Shown here: positions 23,901-38,013 of the stretch, one piece after another
Layout: the number at the start of each line of letters is the position of its first letter
How positions within the stretch are numbered: the first letter of the stretch is position 1
Assembly (NCBI GenBank): GCA_030340625.1
Contig: JAOPHQ010002338.1
Span: 43,501-107,500 of the forward strand
Direction of reading: 5' to 3'
Origin: Merluccius polli
Taxonomy: Eukaryota; Chordata; Actinopteri; Gadiformes; Merlucciidae
Length of the DNA stretch: 64,000 nucleotides
The notes under the pieces: generated by a model
Databases searched by the model: none
Seen by the model: only the letters and a program-made list of their open reading frames with translations
Told to the model about the DNA's origin: nothing
Translations under genes and position numbers: made by a program

Positions 23901-26900
23901 TACTAGCAAGGTGTACCTAATAAAGTGGCCGGTGAGTGTATATTAGTGGTGGGCCGTTATCGGCGTTAACGCGCTGCGATAAGGCGAGACTCTTATCGCG
24001 CGATAAAAAAATTATCGCCGTTAATCTATTCTCAAAGTTGGGTTAGGAGCTGGGTCTATACCGGATTTCCACCAAGGAAGGTAAGCGCCGCGGAACGGCT
24101 GCGCTGCGGAACGGCTGCGTCCTCTGCCCGGCGATGTTAGGCTGATCTATCATACATCTGGGTGAACACTCACACTTGTGATGTCACTAGAGGGTAGATT
24201 TTGACATTGATTTTGACTGGCTTGTAATAGCTAGTCAACATCACACCTGGCAGTAAAATAGGGGCCCTTGAACTAAATGCCTGCTGTCTCCATCCATCCC
24301 CAGGACCGGGACATGTGCCCCCGGCAGAGCCCCGGGGGCGGGGACAGCGCGGCGGGGCTGGTGGAGGGAGGGAAGGAGGGCTGCGCTGAGCAGATGAGCG
24401 GCCTGGGAGGGGAGTGCGAGGCTGTCTGCAGCGGCTCGGCCTTCGAGCAATGGGACTCGTATTGGGAAGACCTGACCAGGTAAACACACACACACACGTG
24501 TTTGTTAAAATGCCCTCCACGTTTTTAGGGCATTTTGGATCTGTTTTGTGTGGTCAGTAAATCATGTGTTGTCTTTGTGTGTCTGGCAGATACACACGGC
24601 TGGCTAGCTGTGACATCTGGGGCACCAAAGAGGTGGACTTCCTGGGTCTAGACGACTTCTCCAGCCCCTATCAGGATGAGGAGGTGATCGGCCGGACACC
24701 GACCTTAGCCCAGCTCAACAGTGAGGACTCTCAGCCGGTGTGCGAGACACTCTATCATGCCGCTGAGCTGCTGCCGCCTGCGCTGCCGCCGCTACAGTCA
24801 CTGTTGGCCCCACCCCCTTGTCACAATAAGAGGCCCCCAGGCTTCAGCTTCGGCCCGGGGCCCCCCGCTACGCGACCCTCCCCCGCACCTCCGTCATCGC
24901 TGTCCCGCCCTTTCGGCAGCCCTCTGCCCGACTTCCCCGAAGGCTCCCAGAAGGCGACCTGGCCGGTGGCCTCCAGCACGGAGACGATGGCCAAGACCCA
25001 GGGTTACCTCCCACTCACCCAGGACAATGTCCACGCCCAGCTGAACACCAAGGGCAGCCACCAAGCCATGATGGCCGCCCCGTCTTTGCATGGTTCACTC
25101 TTTGTACGGAAGGCCAAAGTCCGCGTGAGCGCCGCCCACAAAACACAGACTGATGTACTTCATCAGTACCCAGAGGTCAAGGGGTTGGATGTCCCACTGC
25201 CCCTTTCCCACCCGCCGGAGGAAAAGGCTTCGACCTCAAGCAGCAGCAGCAGCAGCCTAGGGGCCAGCGGCGGTATTGCGGCATGCGGTTCTACCCGTGG
25301 AACCAGGGAGGGGACAGGAAAGAGGGAGATGCCCGCTGCATCGGTTGGGAGGTCTGCAGCCATGCCCCAGACGGAGGCCCTGGAGGGCTGCGTCTCGGGC
25401 CTGGGGGACGCTAGTGCCTGTGGCCCCCTGGACACGGAGAGTGCAGAGAAGAGCAAGGAGGAAGAACACAACTACTCCCTGTTCCTGACTCAGGCCAGAC
25501 TGGCCGGCAGAGCCCACTCCCTTCTGGATGTGGAAGAGGAGGAGGAGGAGGAGGAGGAGGAGGAAGAGGAGGAGGAAGAAGCGGAGCAGGAGGAAGAGGA
25601 AGATGGGGAGGAGGAGGAAGAGGAGGAGGGAGATGGGCTAGAGCTGGATGACGAAGACCACGACGAGGGGTTTGGCAGCGAGCACGAGCTGTCCGAGAAT
25701 GAAGAAGAGGAGGAGGAGGAAGAAGAGGACGACGACTATGAAGCCGACAAGGATGACGACATGAGTGACGCCTTCTCTGAACCAGGTACCAGACATGAAT
25801 CCCTTTGCATCAAGTCCATCCAATTGTACTATTTTAATGGTGGGAAATGACTGGAAAATACTGAAAATGGTAGCTTCCACCATCTCCACATTTTTGTTGT
25901 CGATTGCAATAGGATGGCATTTAATGGTCTCCGTTTGTCTGTCCCCGTCTGTGGCCATGCGCCAGGCTATGACATGGAGCTCGTGGAGGACATCAAAGGA
26001 CTGACGGCGGGCGTATCCAGCCGCAAGCGAGGCAAGCGCCGCTACTTCTGGGAGTACAGCGAGCAGCTCACCCCCTCCAAACAAGAACGCATGCTCAAAC
26101 CCTCTGAGTGGGACCGACACACCCTGCCCAGCAACCTCTACCAGAAGAACGGGCCTCTCCATGGTAACCAACTCATCAGCCAATCCGAAATCATTTCTCC
26201 TTGAAAAATGTCATGTTTAGGTCTTGTTTAGGATTTTACTCATAGTTAATTTGTAGCCATCAACATTGCTTCAGTTAAATAAACATCCCTGCAGTTAAAG
26301 AAATACCAAAGTAGGGATTTAAATGTGCCATCTTATTTGACATCCATTTTGATTGAGTTTTCGGTTAGTTTTAGTGTACTGTCAGATCAAATGCACATCG
26401 ATATTCATACACCTTAAAAGCCACATGAGCACATACAGCTTGTTCCGTGCTAAGTGACTAACCTGAAGAGACTGAAGTGAATGAACCTAAAACTACAAGC
26501 TCTTTTTTGTCGGTTGCCCGTAGGAAAGTACAAGCTGAAGAAGTCTCGTCGTACCGATGTGGAAGACCTGACTCCCAATCCCCGGAAGCTGCTGCAGATT
26601 GGTACAGAGCTCCGCAAACTCAACAAGGTGATCGGTGACCTGACCCCGGTGAGTGAGCTGCCCCTCACCGCGCGGCCACGCTCCCGCAAGGAGAAGAACA
26701 AGCTTGCCTCCAGGTAAATGACCATGTCTCCATCCATGGCATTTTCGCAGGTGTGCCAAAATTGGCCCAAAATTGGTGCCAAGGTGTACTACTAGCTTAG
26801 ATCTAGCTAGCTTTGTACCAAGGCTTGGTTCACTATTGTAAGGTATGTTCTTTGATCTGTTCAGGTAATTTGTTTGTGGTTTTGTAAAAAGAAAAAAAAT

Positions 26901-27073
26901 AGATTAAAAAAAAAAAGTGAGTGAGAATAGCAAATGTCACTATATCCCCTGGTTGCCACGGTAATGTTACACAAGCCCCAATTTTAGGTAATGAGGCTGT
27001 CAAATGAACTTCATTAAACCCCCCTTAATGTTAAAATGTCAGATCTGATGTACACATCTACATGCAATTTCTT

Positions 27074-27119
<46 letters not shown>

Positions 27120-28541
27120 TATTGTATCGCCACCGTCTCCTGATGTATGACTCCACTCTGCTAACGTGTGCTCTTCTCTCATTTGTGTTTCCAGAGCGTG
27201 TCGGTTGAAAAAGAAGGCCCAGTATGAAGCTAATAAGGTCAAGCTGTGGGGACTGAGCACCGAGTATGGTACGTTGCCATGGTACCGACGACAGTACAGT
27301 ACAGCGGTAGACTGTATGCTCAGGCAAATTATACTGAGACGTAGATCATCCGTAAATTAGTGACTTCTCCTTGACTTAACGTGTGTGTATAGATAGGTGG
27401 GTGGGTGGGTGGATGGATGGATGGATAGATAGATATTTACTAATTAATTGAAATAATAAAACGGGGGGGAATATAAGCTGACAGACGGTTAATTAAATTG
27501 ATTACTTCTAGATTGCAGTGAGATTGATGGATTATGTTTATATCATTGGCTGTAAACACGTAGGAAGTCAACCAGCACCACCATACACTCTATACAGCTA
27601 TGGCCAAGTAGATAAAGACAGGCTGTATCTCCCTCAATAGGTTCTTCTTACACAGGTGTGGTCCTTGTCATTGATAGGGTGGACAATGGGTTTTCATTGT
27701 GTTCACAAAGGCTCATTATGTTTTGTATGTTTCCACCACGCCAATGCTTGGCGGGGCGTGGCTTTGCATGCGATGCGTGTACACCTGTAGATCGGCTGCT
27801 GTTCGTGATCAATGCCATCAAGGAGGAGATAGTGACACGTGTGAAGGACTCCTCCCCCCGGGCAACCAACATGGCCGACACCCTGGAGCGGCTCGTCCAG
27901 GAGACTCTCGGTGAGACCCTTGTGACCTCGCATGTAAAGTGTAATTTGTTAGAAATGGCATAGCCATCCATCAGCTAGTAATGAGTGAAATGTGTTGTAG
28001 GAATATGTGTTTCCAGTTTACTGCACCTGCCTCTGTATGAACCAATATATTTTTATTGATTGGTCATTTCTGACCAATCAGGGCATCTGTTCTGTAATTG
28101 CTTCGGGGAATCCATCTTGCCTGTCAATCACAGGTGAAATGCAACAATTCTCAATGGCAGAGAAACGTAGGGAGAAAACGGCCTATATTAGTACAATTAC
28201 CATCAAAGTCCTTTATTTGTGGACATTTATATTTATGTTTATGGACCACTTTAAATAAATTAAATTAAATTTAAAAAACACATCCCTGATGATGAGCCTT
28301 CCTTGGTTTATAGGTAGGAGAAAAGTCCTCAAGTGGATGGACCATTTGTGTGTTACTATAATAGATAAGCCAGTATGGTAAAGCTTATAAATATGTTAAA
28401 ATCATTTTCCTGATCCCTGCAGTGTCCTCACCTGTTGCTGGGCAGACCTCCGACTTTGTCAACCAGATCTTGGAGAACACGGGCCACGGTGACCCCACGG
28501 GCGGCCTGGTGGGCTTGCGGGTTCCCACCTCTAAGAGTTAG
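20995..28541 (+). CDS. crebrf: CREB3 regulatory factor (CREBRF/LRF)
   Basis: Nuclear bZIP-containing regulator that recruits CREB3 (Luman) to nuclear foci and promotes its turnover; linked to the unfolded protein response and energy storage. Exons: 20995-21003, 21487-21612, 24304-24479, 24590-25785, 25966-26163, 26524-26713, 27195-27268, 27791-27910, 28423-28541 (2208 nt, 735 residues). The first coding exon encodes only MPQ. Diagnostic blocks: SSSDPDFMYEL, DIWGTKEVDFLGLDDFSS, DEDHDEGFGSEHELSENEEE, RKRGKRRYFWEYSEQLTPS, RRTDVEDLTPNPRKLLQIG, then the basic region and zipper (RPRSRKEKNKLASRACRLKK) and the C-terminus GGLVGLRVPTSKS. It is longer than human CREBRF (639 residues by memory), through a Ser/Pro-rich insert and an expanded poly-Glu tract at 25532-25632. 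A Tc1-like element sits in intron 3. All junctions are phase-consistent GT-AG. Confidence 0.95.
22265..22727. mobile_element. MITE-like element with 19-bp perfect inverted ends
   Basis: ATATACGTAGACGCCTCAT at 22265-22283 is the exact reverse complement of 22709-22727. Similarity continues inward imperfectly (GCCGCCATCTTGG near the left, its counterpart CCAATATGGCGGC near the right). No ORF. Its right edge touches the Tc1-like element. Confidence 0.75.
22727..23940 (+). mobile_element. Tc1/mariner-family element with TA target duplication
   Basis: Inverted ends of about 32 bp start TACACTCACCGGCCACTTTA on both sides and are nearly identical. TA dinucleotides flank them at 22725-22726 and 23941-23942, as expected for Tc1/mariner insertion. 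The nearly identical ends and long intact ORF suggest a young copy, but the transposase frame is broken. Orientation matches crebrf, in whose intron it lies. Confidence 0.93.
22876..23906 (+). pseudogene. Tc1-like transposase, frameshifted
   Basis: DDE transposase that cuts and pastes the element. The expected start (MGKKGDLSDFERG) at 22876 is in a frame that stops at about 22935. The remainder (SISETADLLGFSRTT, then continuous from at least 23082 to 23906) is in another frame, so a small indel lies near 22920-22935. The downstream 274-codon stretch has a helix-turn-helix region (RRTLRRMGYSSRR) and the catalytic triad: D in WSDESRF, D in QQDNAPCH and E in NPIEHLWD, with the DD34E spacing of Tc1. 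An N-terminal break means no full-length protein, though an internal ATG at 23082 is available. Confidence 0.9.
23945..24133. mobile_element. hAT-like terminal fragment
   Basis: TAGTGGTGGGCCGTTATCGG followed by GCGTTAACGC and TTATCGCGCGATAA palindromic stretches resembles the end of a widespread teleost hAT element. It abuts the Tc1 copy with only a few bases between. Only one end is evident. Confidence 0.5.
27073..27116. repeat. (GT)n microsatellite, crebrf intron
   Basis: 44 bp of GT about 80 nt upstream of the acceptor at 27195, which itself has a normal pyrimidine-rich tract. Confidence 0.9.
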
Positions 28542-29760
28542 ACGTTAGAGGTCAAGTCCACGGAGAGGAGTGGCCTACCTGTTACCACCATACTATCTCA
28601 CTGTAACTATGTCCCCTCCTGCATGCCCCTCCCAACTAGAACACATACACTTTGTTAGTCACACACATACACACATTACACACACAAGCGCATACCTCTC
28701 CTTGTGTGTGTGTGGATGTGTGCTTGCCTAGCCATGCACGTGTACCCTCTGTACTCACTGTCTGGCGCACAGCAGTGTCGCGGAGACGATGTCCTCATCT
28801 CACCACCAATCAACACGCCTGCTGGGGATTATGTGTGTAGCCAATAACATTGCTGATCTGCGATGGGTTGTGTTTAACATAACATTGTGTCTGGGTCTGT
28901 GGGTGGTCATAGTATTGAGTCATGTGGGCAAGTACTGAAAAGGTTGCCAGTGAACGTCTTGACATTATAACAAATGTTAAAACTTAAAAATGGCTGTATA
29001 TTCAACAATTTCAACACCAACCGGGCCCCAAGTTTGTACAACAATTTGATTTGTACAACAAAGCTGAAGGATTTTCAATGTAGCCTGACCTGCTTCAGTG
29101 TTTTCTGCATTATGGCACCAGACGGTATAAAAGAAAACTGATCAGCGCAGTGCATTGAAATGGATTCTGGGATGGCAGGAAATATACAAGACCTTAAGAT
29201 GGCCAAGCTACTCCCTTTCTGCCAATCAGATGTGCCGTTGCTGTAAAAGAGGAATGAAGATTGGGCATCTTAACTGTGCAAAGCAAACTCTTGAGATTGC
29301 AATGTTAAAGAAAAAAAAGTCTATATTGCTTGCAAGTGAAAAAGATCTGAATCATTAGATGATAATGAAGTTTATCAACAAAACATTACTCTTCTATTGG
29401 CACTGTGGCTATCAAAAATACAGGAGGTTACATTTTAGAGTGCACATCAAAGTGTCCATCACATACCGTTTTAAGACATGTCCTTTCAATTTATTGAGAT
29501 TGGACAAAAGGTAAAAAAAACGAACAAGCTTTGACGTCAGCTAAAGCAGTGGGACGTAGCTGAGCGTGCTGTGTTAATGCTGGGGGTAGCGCTGGTTTAA
29601 ATGGCCAGTGAGGAGCAATTTTAGCTAGGGGGCAGTAGAAGTGCTTGTAGAGCGATTCATCTTCTCTTGGAACCCTCCACTTTCCCTTTTGTCATAAGAA
29701 GTGACCAGACTCACCGTTTGGTTTACACTAGTGTTTGATCCGAGTTCTATTCATTGTGCC

Positions 29761-29877
<117 letters not shown>

Positions 29878-32005
29878 AGAGAGAGGTTAAAAAAAGTGAT
29901 GAAAAAAGAGAATGAGAGACATGATTGGTCTAAACTCCCTAAGGTTCAGCCAATTAGAGTACCACTTTGTGTTGAGTGGGCTCGTTTATGAGTGCACCGG
30001 AGGACACAGCGTTGGGGTTTGTTGTGTATTTCAGCTGTAAAAAGATATTCTGAATGTACATACAAAAAGGAAACTACCAACGTGTGATGCCACAGAGTCT
30101 GTGTATATAGGAGGGCTCTGCAAAAGGTGAACTTTGGTTTTTGGTACTCTTGTCTTTGGGAACGGGAGAGGTTAGACGATATTTTAGTTACAAAAAAAGA
30201 AAATATTTGCACACTATATATTTTGATTGTTTTTGTACCAAAGACACATGCAACGAAATGGCGACTAGCCAGTAAAAGTAAGGATTTGCACAGCTTACCT
30301 GACGTCGTATTGAATGTAACACATGTGGGTGGGTCAGGGAACTTCGTAGAACTGTGAAACTAGCTTGGGTCCAATTCTGTATAGAAAAGGAGCATACATC
30401 TACTCTTTTACTTTTTTGTATTGTTTTATTATTTACTAACGAACTTCCTACCATGTTAGTGAGCTTCACCAGTAGATCTGTTGCTAAAGTAACGCTTCAT
30501 TCCTTGACTGATTCCTCCTGCTACTTGCTAATTTGTGATTTGGCGTTGAGTAGGACAAAAACGCTAGTAGATAAGCTATATTGGACTTCTTTTTTATTTT
30601 GTTTTTGCTTTGTTTTGTCAACGTGTCACTGACAATAACCAAAATGTTATGTATTTGTGTTAACTATATTTCTGTATGGAGGTTTTGTTTATGAGCAGAA
30701 TATTAACTGAATTGTGTTGAAATGTGTTTTTTTAAAACACTGTATATAGTCGCGTTCTCTATATCTATGGTGATTTGCCACTTTTTTTTCCATGACAATT
30801 GATACGTTATTAAGCATGACACATTTATAAACTATCTTTGCATTGAATACATTAGAGGTAAACATAGAATAGAAAGAGGAAAAAAAAACAAGCAAAAAAA
30901 AAAGACCTTGCTATATTTTTGTATTTTAGCTGCCTATTGGCTATTTCCTGTTGGTTTGGAAGTATTTCATAGGATAAGCCTCCGCTAAGGGCCGTCTCTC
31001 ATAAGGGATGTGGAGAGGAGAGGCCAAGAGAAGACTCTTGTAGAGCTGATGGTTTGACAGTCAAACCTAACCTTTGACCCCCCTCTGGTGTCCTCCGCTA
31101 GATCAGAGAAACGGGAGCGTCATGGTTTTGAGGAGTGTTCTCGCAGGACCCTTTCTGGACATATACTGTCTGAGTATAGACTGAAGGGAAGGCTTCTCCA
31201 TTGACTTTTTTGCGCAAGGCGAGCAACGCCAGGATACACAGGAGACGCACCGCAAAATCTCAACCGTACTGATGCTCGTCTTTTAACAATTGACCCAGGA
31301 CGGAAGCTGGAAGACAGCCAAAGCCACTGGAGTGTGTGTGCCATACAAGCCTGATTTAGACCCCTGTGATGCTGGTATTCACTTGCATTCATCCACTGAT
31401 TGAAAACGGCACAGCCGTTACATTTCATGTGATGGGAGAAGGCCCCGTTGCGGTCCTCTTCATGGTCTGAAGGTGGGACAACCATCAGCTTAACCTGGAA
31501 TTAGCCGCAACTAATTCACCTTATGGCCAGGTCAACGAACCAAAAACAGTACTTCTATTCACAAGGACTGATCAGAAGCCAGTTTGGCAACAAAAAACGG
31601 GAAAAGACAGAAATGAACCCCACTCCTGACTACTCGCCTCTCCCTCCACCCAATGCTTCTCCTCAGGGGACACCACGGCCATTTGCATAATTTTTAGTGA
31701 GGGGAATGTAAAGGCAGTTGAGCGATGTTGGCTTGGCTGGATCCAGGCGTCCGTTTGGGGAGGGTGGTGGGAGGGTGCAAGGGAACTTTTTTATGTCCTT
31801 TGATGCTCCTACGGTGACCTTGGAGTGATAGTGTTGCCCTGTGCCGATTGTGTACAATTGGATAACAGCTGGTTTCCACATGCATTTTATTTTTACTCCT
31901 GCCGTTTTTTTTTCTGTTCAGTCCAAGAAGGGAGTAATGGTGCTTTTTCTTAAAGAAGAATAACGTGTCCACCATTCTCATTTTATTTGCCAGGAGTCCA
32001 GTTGT

Positions 32006-32189
<184 letters not shown>

Positions 32190-35100
32190 TGTGAATCATT
32201 TTTGTAAATAGCCTATAAGTTAAGATGTATCTTCTAAATGTTAGATATAGATATATGTAAAGAATATTATATCTTATATGTTTAAAGACAAAAAGCACTT
32301 TGTTCCAAAAAAGAAAAGCTAAAAAAAAAAAAGCATTTCCCCCCTTCCATTTGCTGCTACAAGGCCTGGTGTGAATGCTGCAGTGTACTTGATTATTACT
32401 TGCTAGAATAAGAAAATGTCCTGCCCTGGTTAGGTCTATTTCCTGCCCTGGTTAGGCATATTTCCTGTCTAGGATGATCTGTGGCCTGGCTAGTCGATGG
32501 GTCTATTTGAAGCCATGTAATTACATGAGGTATTGTATGATAGCACATCATTGTGTGGCTTTAGAGAGTCCCCTGTCTTGAAAATGCCATTTTCCTTCTT
32601 CTTCTTTTTCTTGGGTGGGATCGTTCTGTTACCTAGTTGGGACAGCATGGATCGCGTGGCGTTGTGCGCTCAAGAGTTTTTGGTGTGACTTCCAATGATT
32701 CAGAGGTCGGCCTCCCTTGGCGTCATGACTCATTTGCCTTCAGTGGAGGTTTCCTATGGAAAAGAAACTGCTTTGGCTTCCTCTTCAGGGTGATGTACAG
32801 TGTAGACATTTCTCCAGAGAGCTATATTGTTATCATTTATAAACTGATTTCTACTTGTGACTTAACGAGGAGGAGTGTAGCCCAGGGCAGGCAGGGATAA
32901 CCCACATGACAAGAGCTTCTTCCTGGCTGCCCTGGGGAGAAAATAAAAGTTCCTATATCACTGTACTGTATGGCAAGCCAATTACAAATGGAAACTCAAT
33001 CCGGACACTTATTGCCTTCTTAAATAACCTGTTCACATACACACACAAAATACAAATAAAATGGCAGACATGTCGCCAACACAGGGCACTGCCCGGTGCC
33101 CCGGCATTGTCCTGCAATATACTGTCAACTCGACACCAACCAATCAGTTACAGCCTCATTGGCTTGAAACAAACACAGCCCAGGTAGCAGGAATAGGATG
33201 AATACATTGGGACAAATGGATTCAAATATTTCAACTACTCAGTGTGCTTTCTTTCTACTTAACAGGCACTTTAAACATTTGAAGCATATTCTCAGCTAAA
33301 GTTTTATTTTTTACCTACGTCTGGTGAGGAAGGCCAACATAGGCCGTTGTTTTGTTGTTGTTGTTATTGTTGTTGTTGTTGTTTTGTTTGAGCCAGCAAT
33401 AGGTGTTGGGGTTTGGGGGGGAGGAGGGTGCACAGCCAGCAAAGGTCTGACTGATGTAAGAATCTTAGTTTGTTTGTTCTTGATCATGAGCTGGTTCAAG
33501 AGGGATTGCTCACAGGTTTTTACATTTGACGTGATGGGCGCAAGCTGTGCAACTTTACATTCAAACCAGAAGACTCTGTGGCATTTTAACAGTCGAGGAT
33601 AGAAGTGATATTCCGCGCCAGTAAAATTGTTCCCTGTTTTTCTTTTTCTTTTTCTTTTCCTCAAATTATGATACCTAAAGTATCAAGTATAAAGAGTCAA
33701 CTATAAAAAAAAGCTAAAGTGATTAAATCCATATAGCTCTTCTTCAGCAGATCAGGGGTACATTGTTCTTCTATTAGACATTATGTAATATGACATATGA
33801 AATCAAAAGAAAATATATTTATGTATTCCAGTTAATGTTGCCATTGTTTCCGCTGTACAAAAAATATTGAGAAAGTAAGTGTGTGTTATGGATTATCAAT
33901 GTAGATAAACATGGTGCAATGCTCTCTACACAAACAGAAAAATGGCCAACGGACTCAAGAGAAGTCACCAGATTTTCACAGCTATGACATGACCTTTTTT
34001 CTAGTGCAAACAACATACAATCTTTTCCTATTGAAGGTTTTGACTCTGCTTTTAAGTTTTAATTAAGTTTTGCCTCAATGGTGCTGATTACGTGTGAATT
34101 CTATTCTATTTGACATCGAAGTCCACTCATATTAGACAGCTGTACTGATTGGCTGTAAATGTATCTAGGCAACGGGACAGAACCCAGTTGGACCAATCAA
34201 AAGACAGCTTCATGTTTTATCAAAGATGGAATTGTGTTTCTAGCATTATTTTTTTCTGTGTGTGTTTTGAGAATTTTGAGACTCTTAGATTGGATGTCAG
34301 TGTCCCTAATCAAATAATGTCTCACTTATAGGTCAGTATATCAACAATTTACAACACCTTAAAGCAATGACTAAATTCAAAGCGTTATTGGCTAAATACC
34401 CAGATATATTTACAGGATAGGAGGTGTTGCCAACATGGATATAAATATATATGATCCTATTACAAATTGCAAAAAAAATAAACTAACCGAATTCCCTGCT
34501 TGATATGATATCAAATCTCAGAGTCTGAATTTTCATGTTCTTTTCAAGATTTTTATTCTGTTATTTATTTTTCCAATTTTTCTTGTTCTAGTATGCCCTT
34601 GTTGCCTGTAGAACACCTCATTGTAGAGGCCCAGTTCTTTGCACCTTGTTCATCATGTGTAAAATACATTGTTGGAGAAATAGCTATTTCTATAAGGAGA
34701 ATGCATTTGGAATGACAATTGTGCATGCATTATCTGTGGTTAGACCCAAAACATGTTAGAGGAGATATATTGTTTTCCAAACTCTTTGTCTTTGGACACA
34801 TGTAACACAGCTTTCATGCTCAACACAGAAACTACAAGTTTCTCCTTTCTTCTCAGTCTAAGAACTCTGTACATGCGTCTGATAACTTAGCACAAGGTTA
34901 CCAAGTTAGTTTGTATAGGGTGTCTCTACATTTTGCAGTCACCATATATATATCAAGTTTAAATTTTAAGATCCTAGCAGGTCGACAGACAAACACTTTT
35001 CTCCTTCCATTTTTTTGTTTTTTGTTTTGTTTATATCTCAAAAAGGAAAAAAGAACCAAACTAATATTATTTTGAATATGATGCCTGCTGAACCAGGTGC

Positions 35101-38013
35101 CTTACTCAAACAGATGAGAACACAAACTTGATGTGCACCTTTCGTTAGTCTGGAAGGGAGCTCCCCTTAACAGAACCAGGGACCTGGTTTCCCAAAACAA
35201 GCTTTCGACTCGTATTCAGCTAATCCAACACTAGAATTCCTCCTCAGGGTCAGCACTATCTCTGGTGATATACACATTACTGCAATTGCTATTTTGATTG
35301 GATAAAATTGGTGTTAAGTGACATCACTGGCCTTAATTTGAGCCAATTAAAAATTACTTTTGCATAACCTGCCCCTATGGTTTGAGCTTTGTGTAGGGCT
35401 CTATAACTATTAAAAAATGACACACATTCTTCAGAAATTAAACTACTTTTGGTTTAGCTTTGTTTAATTTTTGTACATTTTGGAGGTTTGAGTATTAATT
35501 AAGCACATGGTGGCAAAATAAAACTGTCAATATTGTTTTGGGAAACCTGGTTCTATTTGAACTTTCTCTGCCCACTATGCCACACTGCGTTATGTGTTAG
35601 CTGCTATTAGCCTATTGCTGGTGTGTTTCGTGTAGAGAGGAACGACTATGACTGATTTTGAAGTGACTTTACCGACAACGCTTTTATTGCCTCTTTCAAT
35701 GGCTTCCAATATGATATGCAGCACTGCGGCCATTTGTGTACATTCTAAAAGAAAAAAAATGAAAGGAAAAAAAAAAGTTTTATATGACTTTTAGTTTCGA
35801 AGCTATTGTAAATGTGCCAGATCCTCCTTCAGAATTCAGTGTTGGCACAGAGTCGCGGGCTGAAGAGCGACAACGAAAGGCTAACTGTGGTGCTAATATA
35901 ATGGTTGGGTGCTAACATGGCTAATGATACTAAAGCTGCATTAGCCATAGCTATATTTTCTAGAGGACTCTGGCCAGTCTCATCTTTCCGGTTGTACTGC
36001 TCCGCTGTTTGCTGACACAGGGAGGTGTCGCTATTGCTGCTGCTTTGCTAATGATTGTAGACTAGCCTTCCTGGACAAGGGTCTAGGGATGGGGACTAGT
36101 GTGTGTGTGTGTGGGTGTGGGTGTGGGCGTGGGCGTGGGCGTGTGTGCAGAAAATGTTTCTGTGGAAGCGTTCCTTTAGCAAGACAACACCTCTTGATAT
36201 TCAATTGGATTCTGTTGGCAGGCTCAAAAAACAGTGATTTATTTTTGTAGTCGGAGATGCAGTCAGGATTCTCAATTGTTGTATCTTCATAAGACCGCTG
36301 TCCTAAAATATTAATATTGTTTCTATTTATTGTCTATGTTGCACTTATTTTTGTATCTTTAAGTCGTATTCTGTATACTTTATAAATGAGTTTGCTCCTG
36401 TAGTCCTTGGTGTAACTTATTGCTCGGTGAGATCTCTCAGAAGGCCAGAGTCGCTGGCTGTTAAACCAACAAATGGTTGCTCAATGTGCGAACCAGTAGT
36501 TTAATGTCTCGCAGTGACCAAAAAAATAGGATTATGGTGCTAAATTGGCAATGAGACAGCAGAACCTTGTAGTGAATTTTGGCATTGGAGCCAAAAAGTG
36601 ACAAGTGCTGTTTATCGGTTCAGCTTGCCTGAACCCATTGGGTAAAATTGCACCAATCTGATGATAAGTTGGTGCTGTGGCCTAACAGAAAAGTTGTTTT
36701 GTTTGGCGTTAGGCGATAAGGCTGCGTCTATTGGGTACCTTGACTTGCCGTTTGCCTGGTTAGGGAGCTCCAGAAGTCAGCCAGTGTAGAAGGCTGGTGG
36801 GCAGAGACCCCTTAACCCCTACCCCCCACCCCCACCATGCAATGCATCATGGGGGGGGTTTCATATCCTCTCCTGCACACTGATGCAATAAATAAATACA
36901 TCAATAAACAACCCTCCCTTGACATTAAAAGCAAAAGGCCTCTTTCTATATCCGTGCACGTCAAACTCATCCACCACACACTGCGATGACTTATATTTCC
37001 TTCCAGACTTTTCCAAAATGCATGGAACGAGAGATTGATGAAAAAAAACACCCAATTATCTTTCTGGTAGGTTTTTTTTCTTTCCGGATAACATTGAAAA
37101 CCGAAAACCGATTTTATTGGGGAAAAGAAGAAGAAAGGAAAATCAAATTGAAACAGACCCAATGTGAGGAGAAAGCAGGAGGTGACCATTGTGAGCCCTG
37201 TGCTGTGGTGTTGATGCTTCTGTATGGTAACCTATTGGACTAGACCAACAGCATGGGATCTGTCCGTAGCTCGCCCTACGTGTTCTCTCTCTCTCTCTCT
37301 GTCTGTGTAGGAAGACTGTACTTCATTGCTAAGTGCTCTGTAATAGATCTCTTGGTGATATTCTTATTCTTATTATTATGATTATTATTATTATTATAAT
37401 TTCACAAGGAAACAAAACCTGCAGGACATACAGCCTGCTGAAACGTAAACTAACGCGATCCTCTCTTTAGCGACAACGTCTATATTTGTAGTTCACAATA
37501 TATGCCTGTTCAGATAAAACTATATTGACAGTTGCTATGTTTATGTTGTGTAATAAATGTTGTGCTGGGTTTGTACTTTTGTTCTAACTATTAATTTCAC
37601 ATGTTTTTGGTTTTGTTTCTTTCTTTCTATGGCACTGCGTGTAGTGTGTTAGGAAGTGCATGGAGACGTTCATGAGAATGTGGTTTTAGTTGCATTGTAA
37701 AGTGTTCTGATCCAGAACCAAGCAGCTTGTGTTTCTGGCTGTTTGACATTGGGGCAGTTGCCCCAAGACTATGTTGTGTTAATGTGCCTCTTTCTTTGTT
37801 CTTTTCTTTCTTTGTTCTTTTTTTTTCTTTGTTTTTGATGTATTTATCGTCCTTTATTTGTTGTATCAGCCAGGAGTTGGTACCACAGTACTGCTTGTAA
37901 CCACCCTAGTCCGAATATGTTCATTGATTTTAATATCAAAGTAATAAAAAAAATTACAAACCACATACATTGCTGACTGTTCTTGATCTCCTGTTTCTTC
38001 TTATGTCTTCTTA

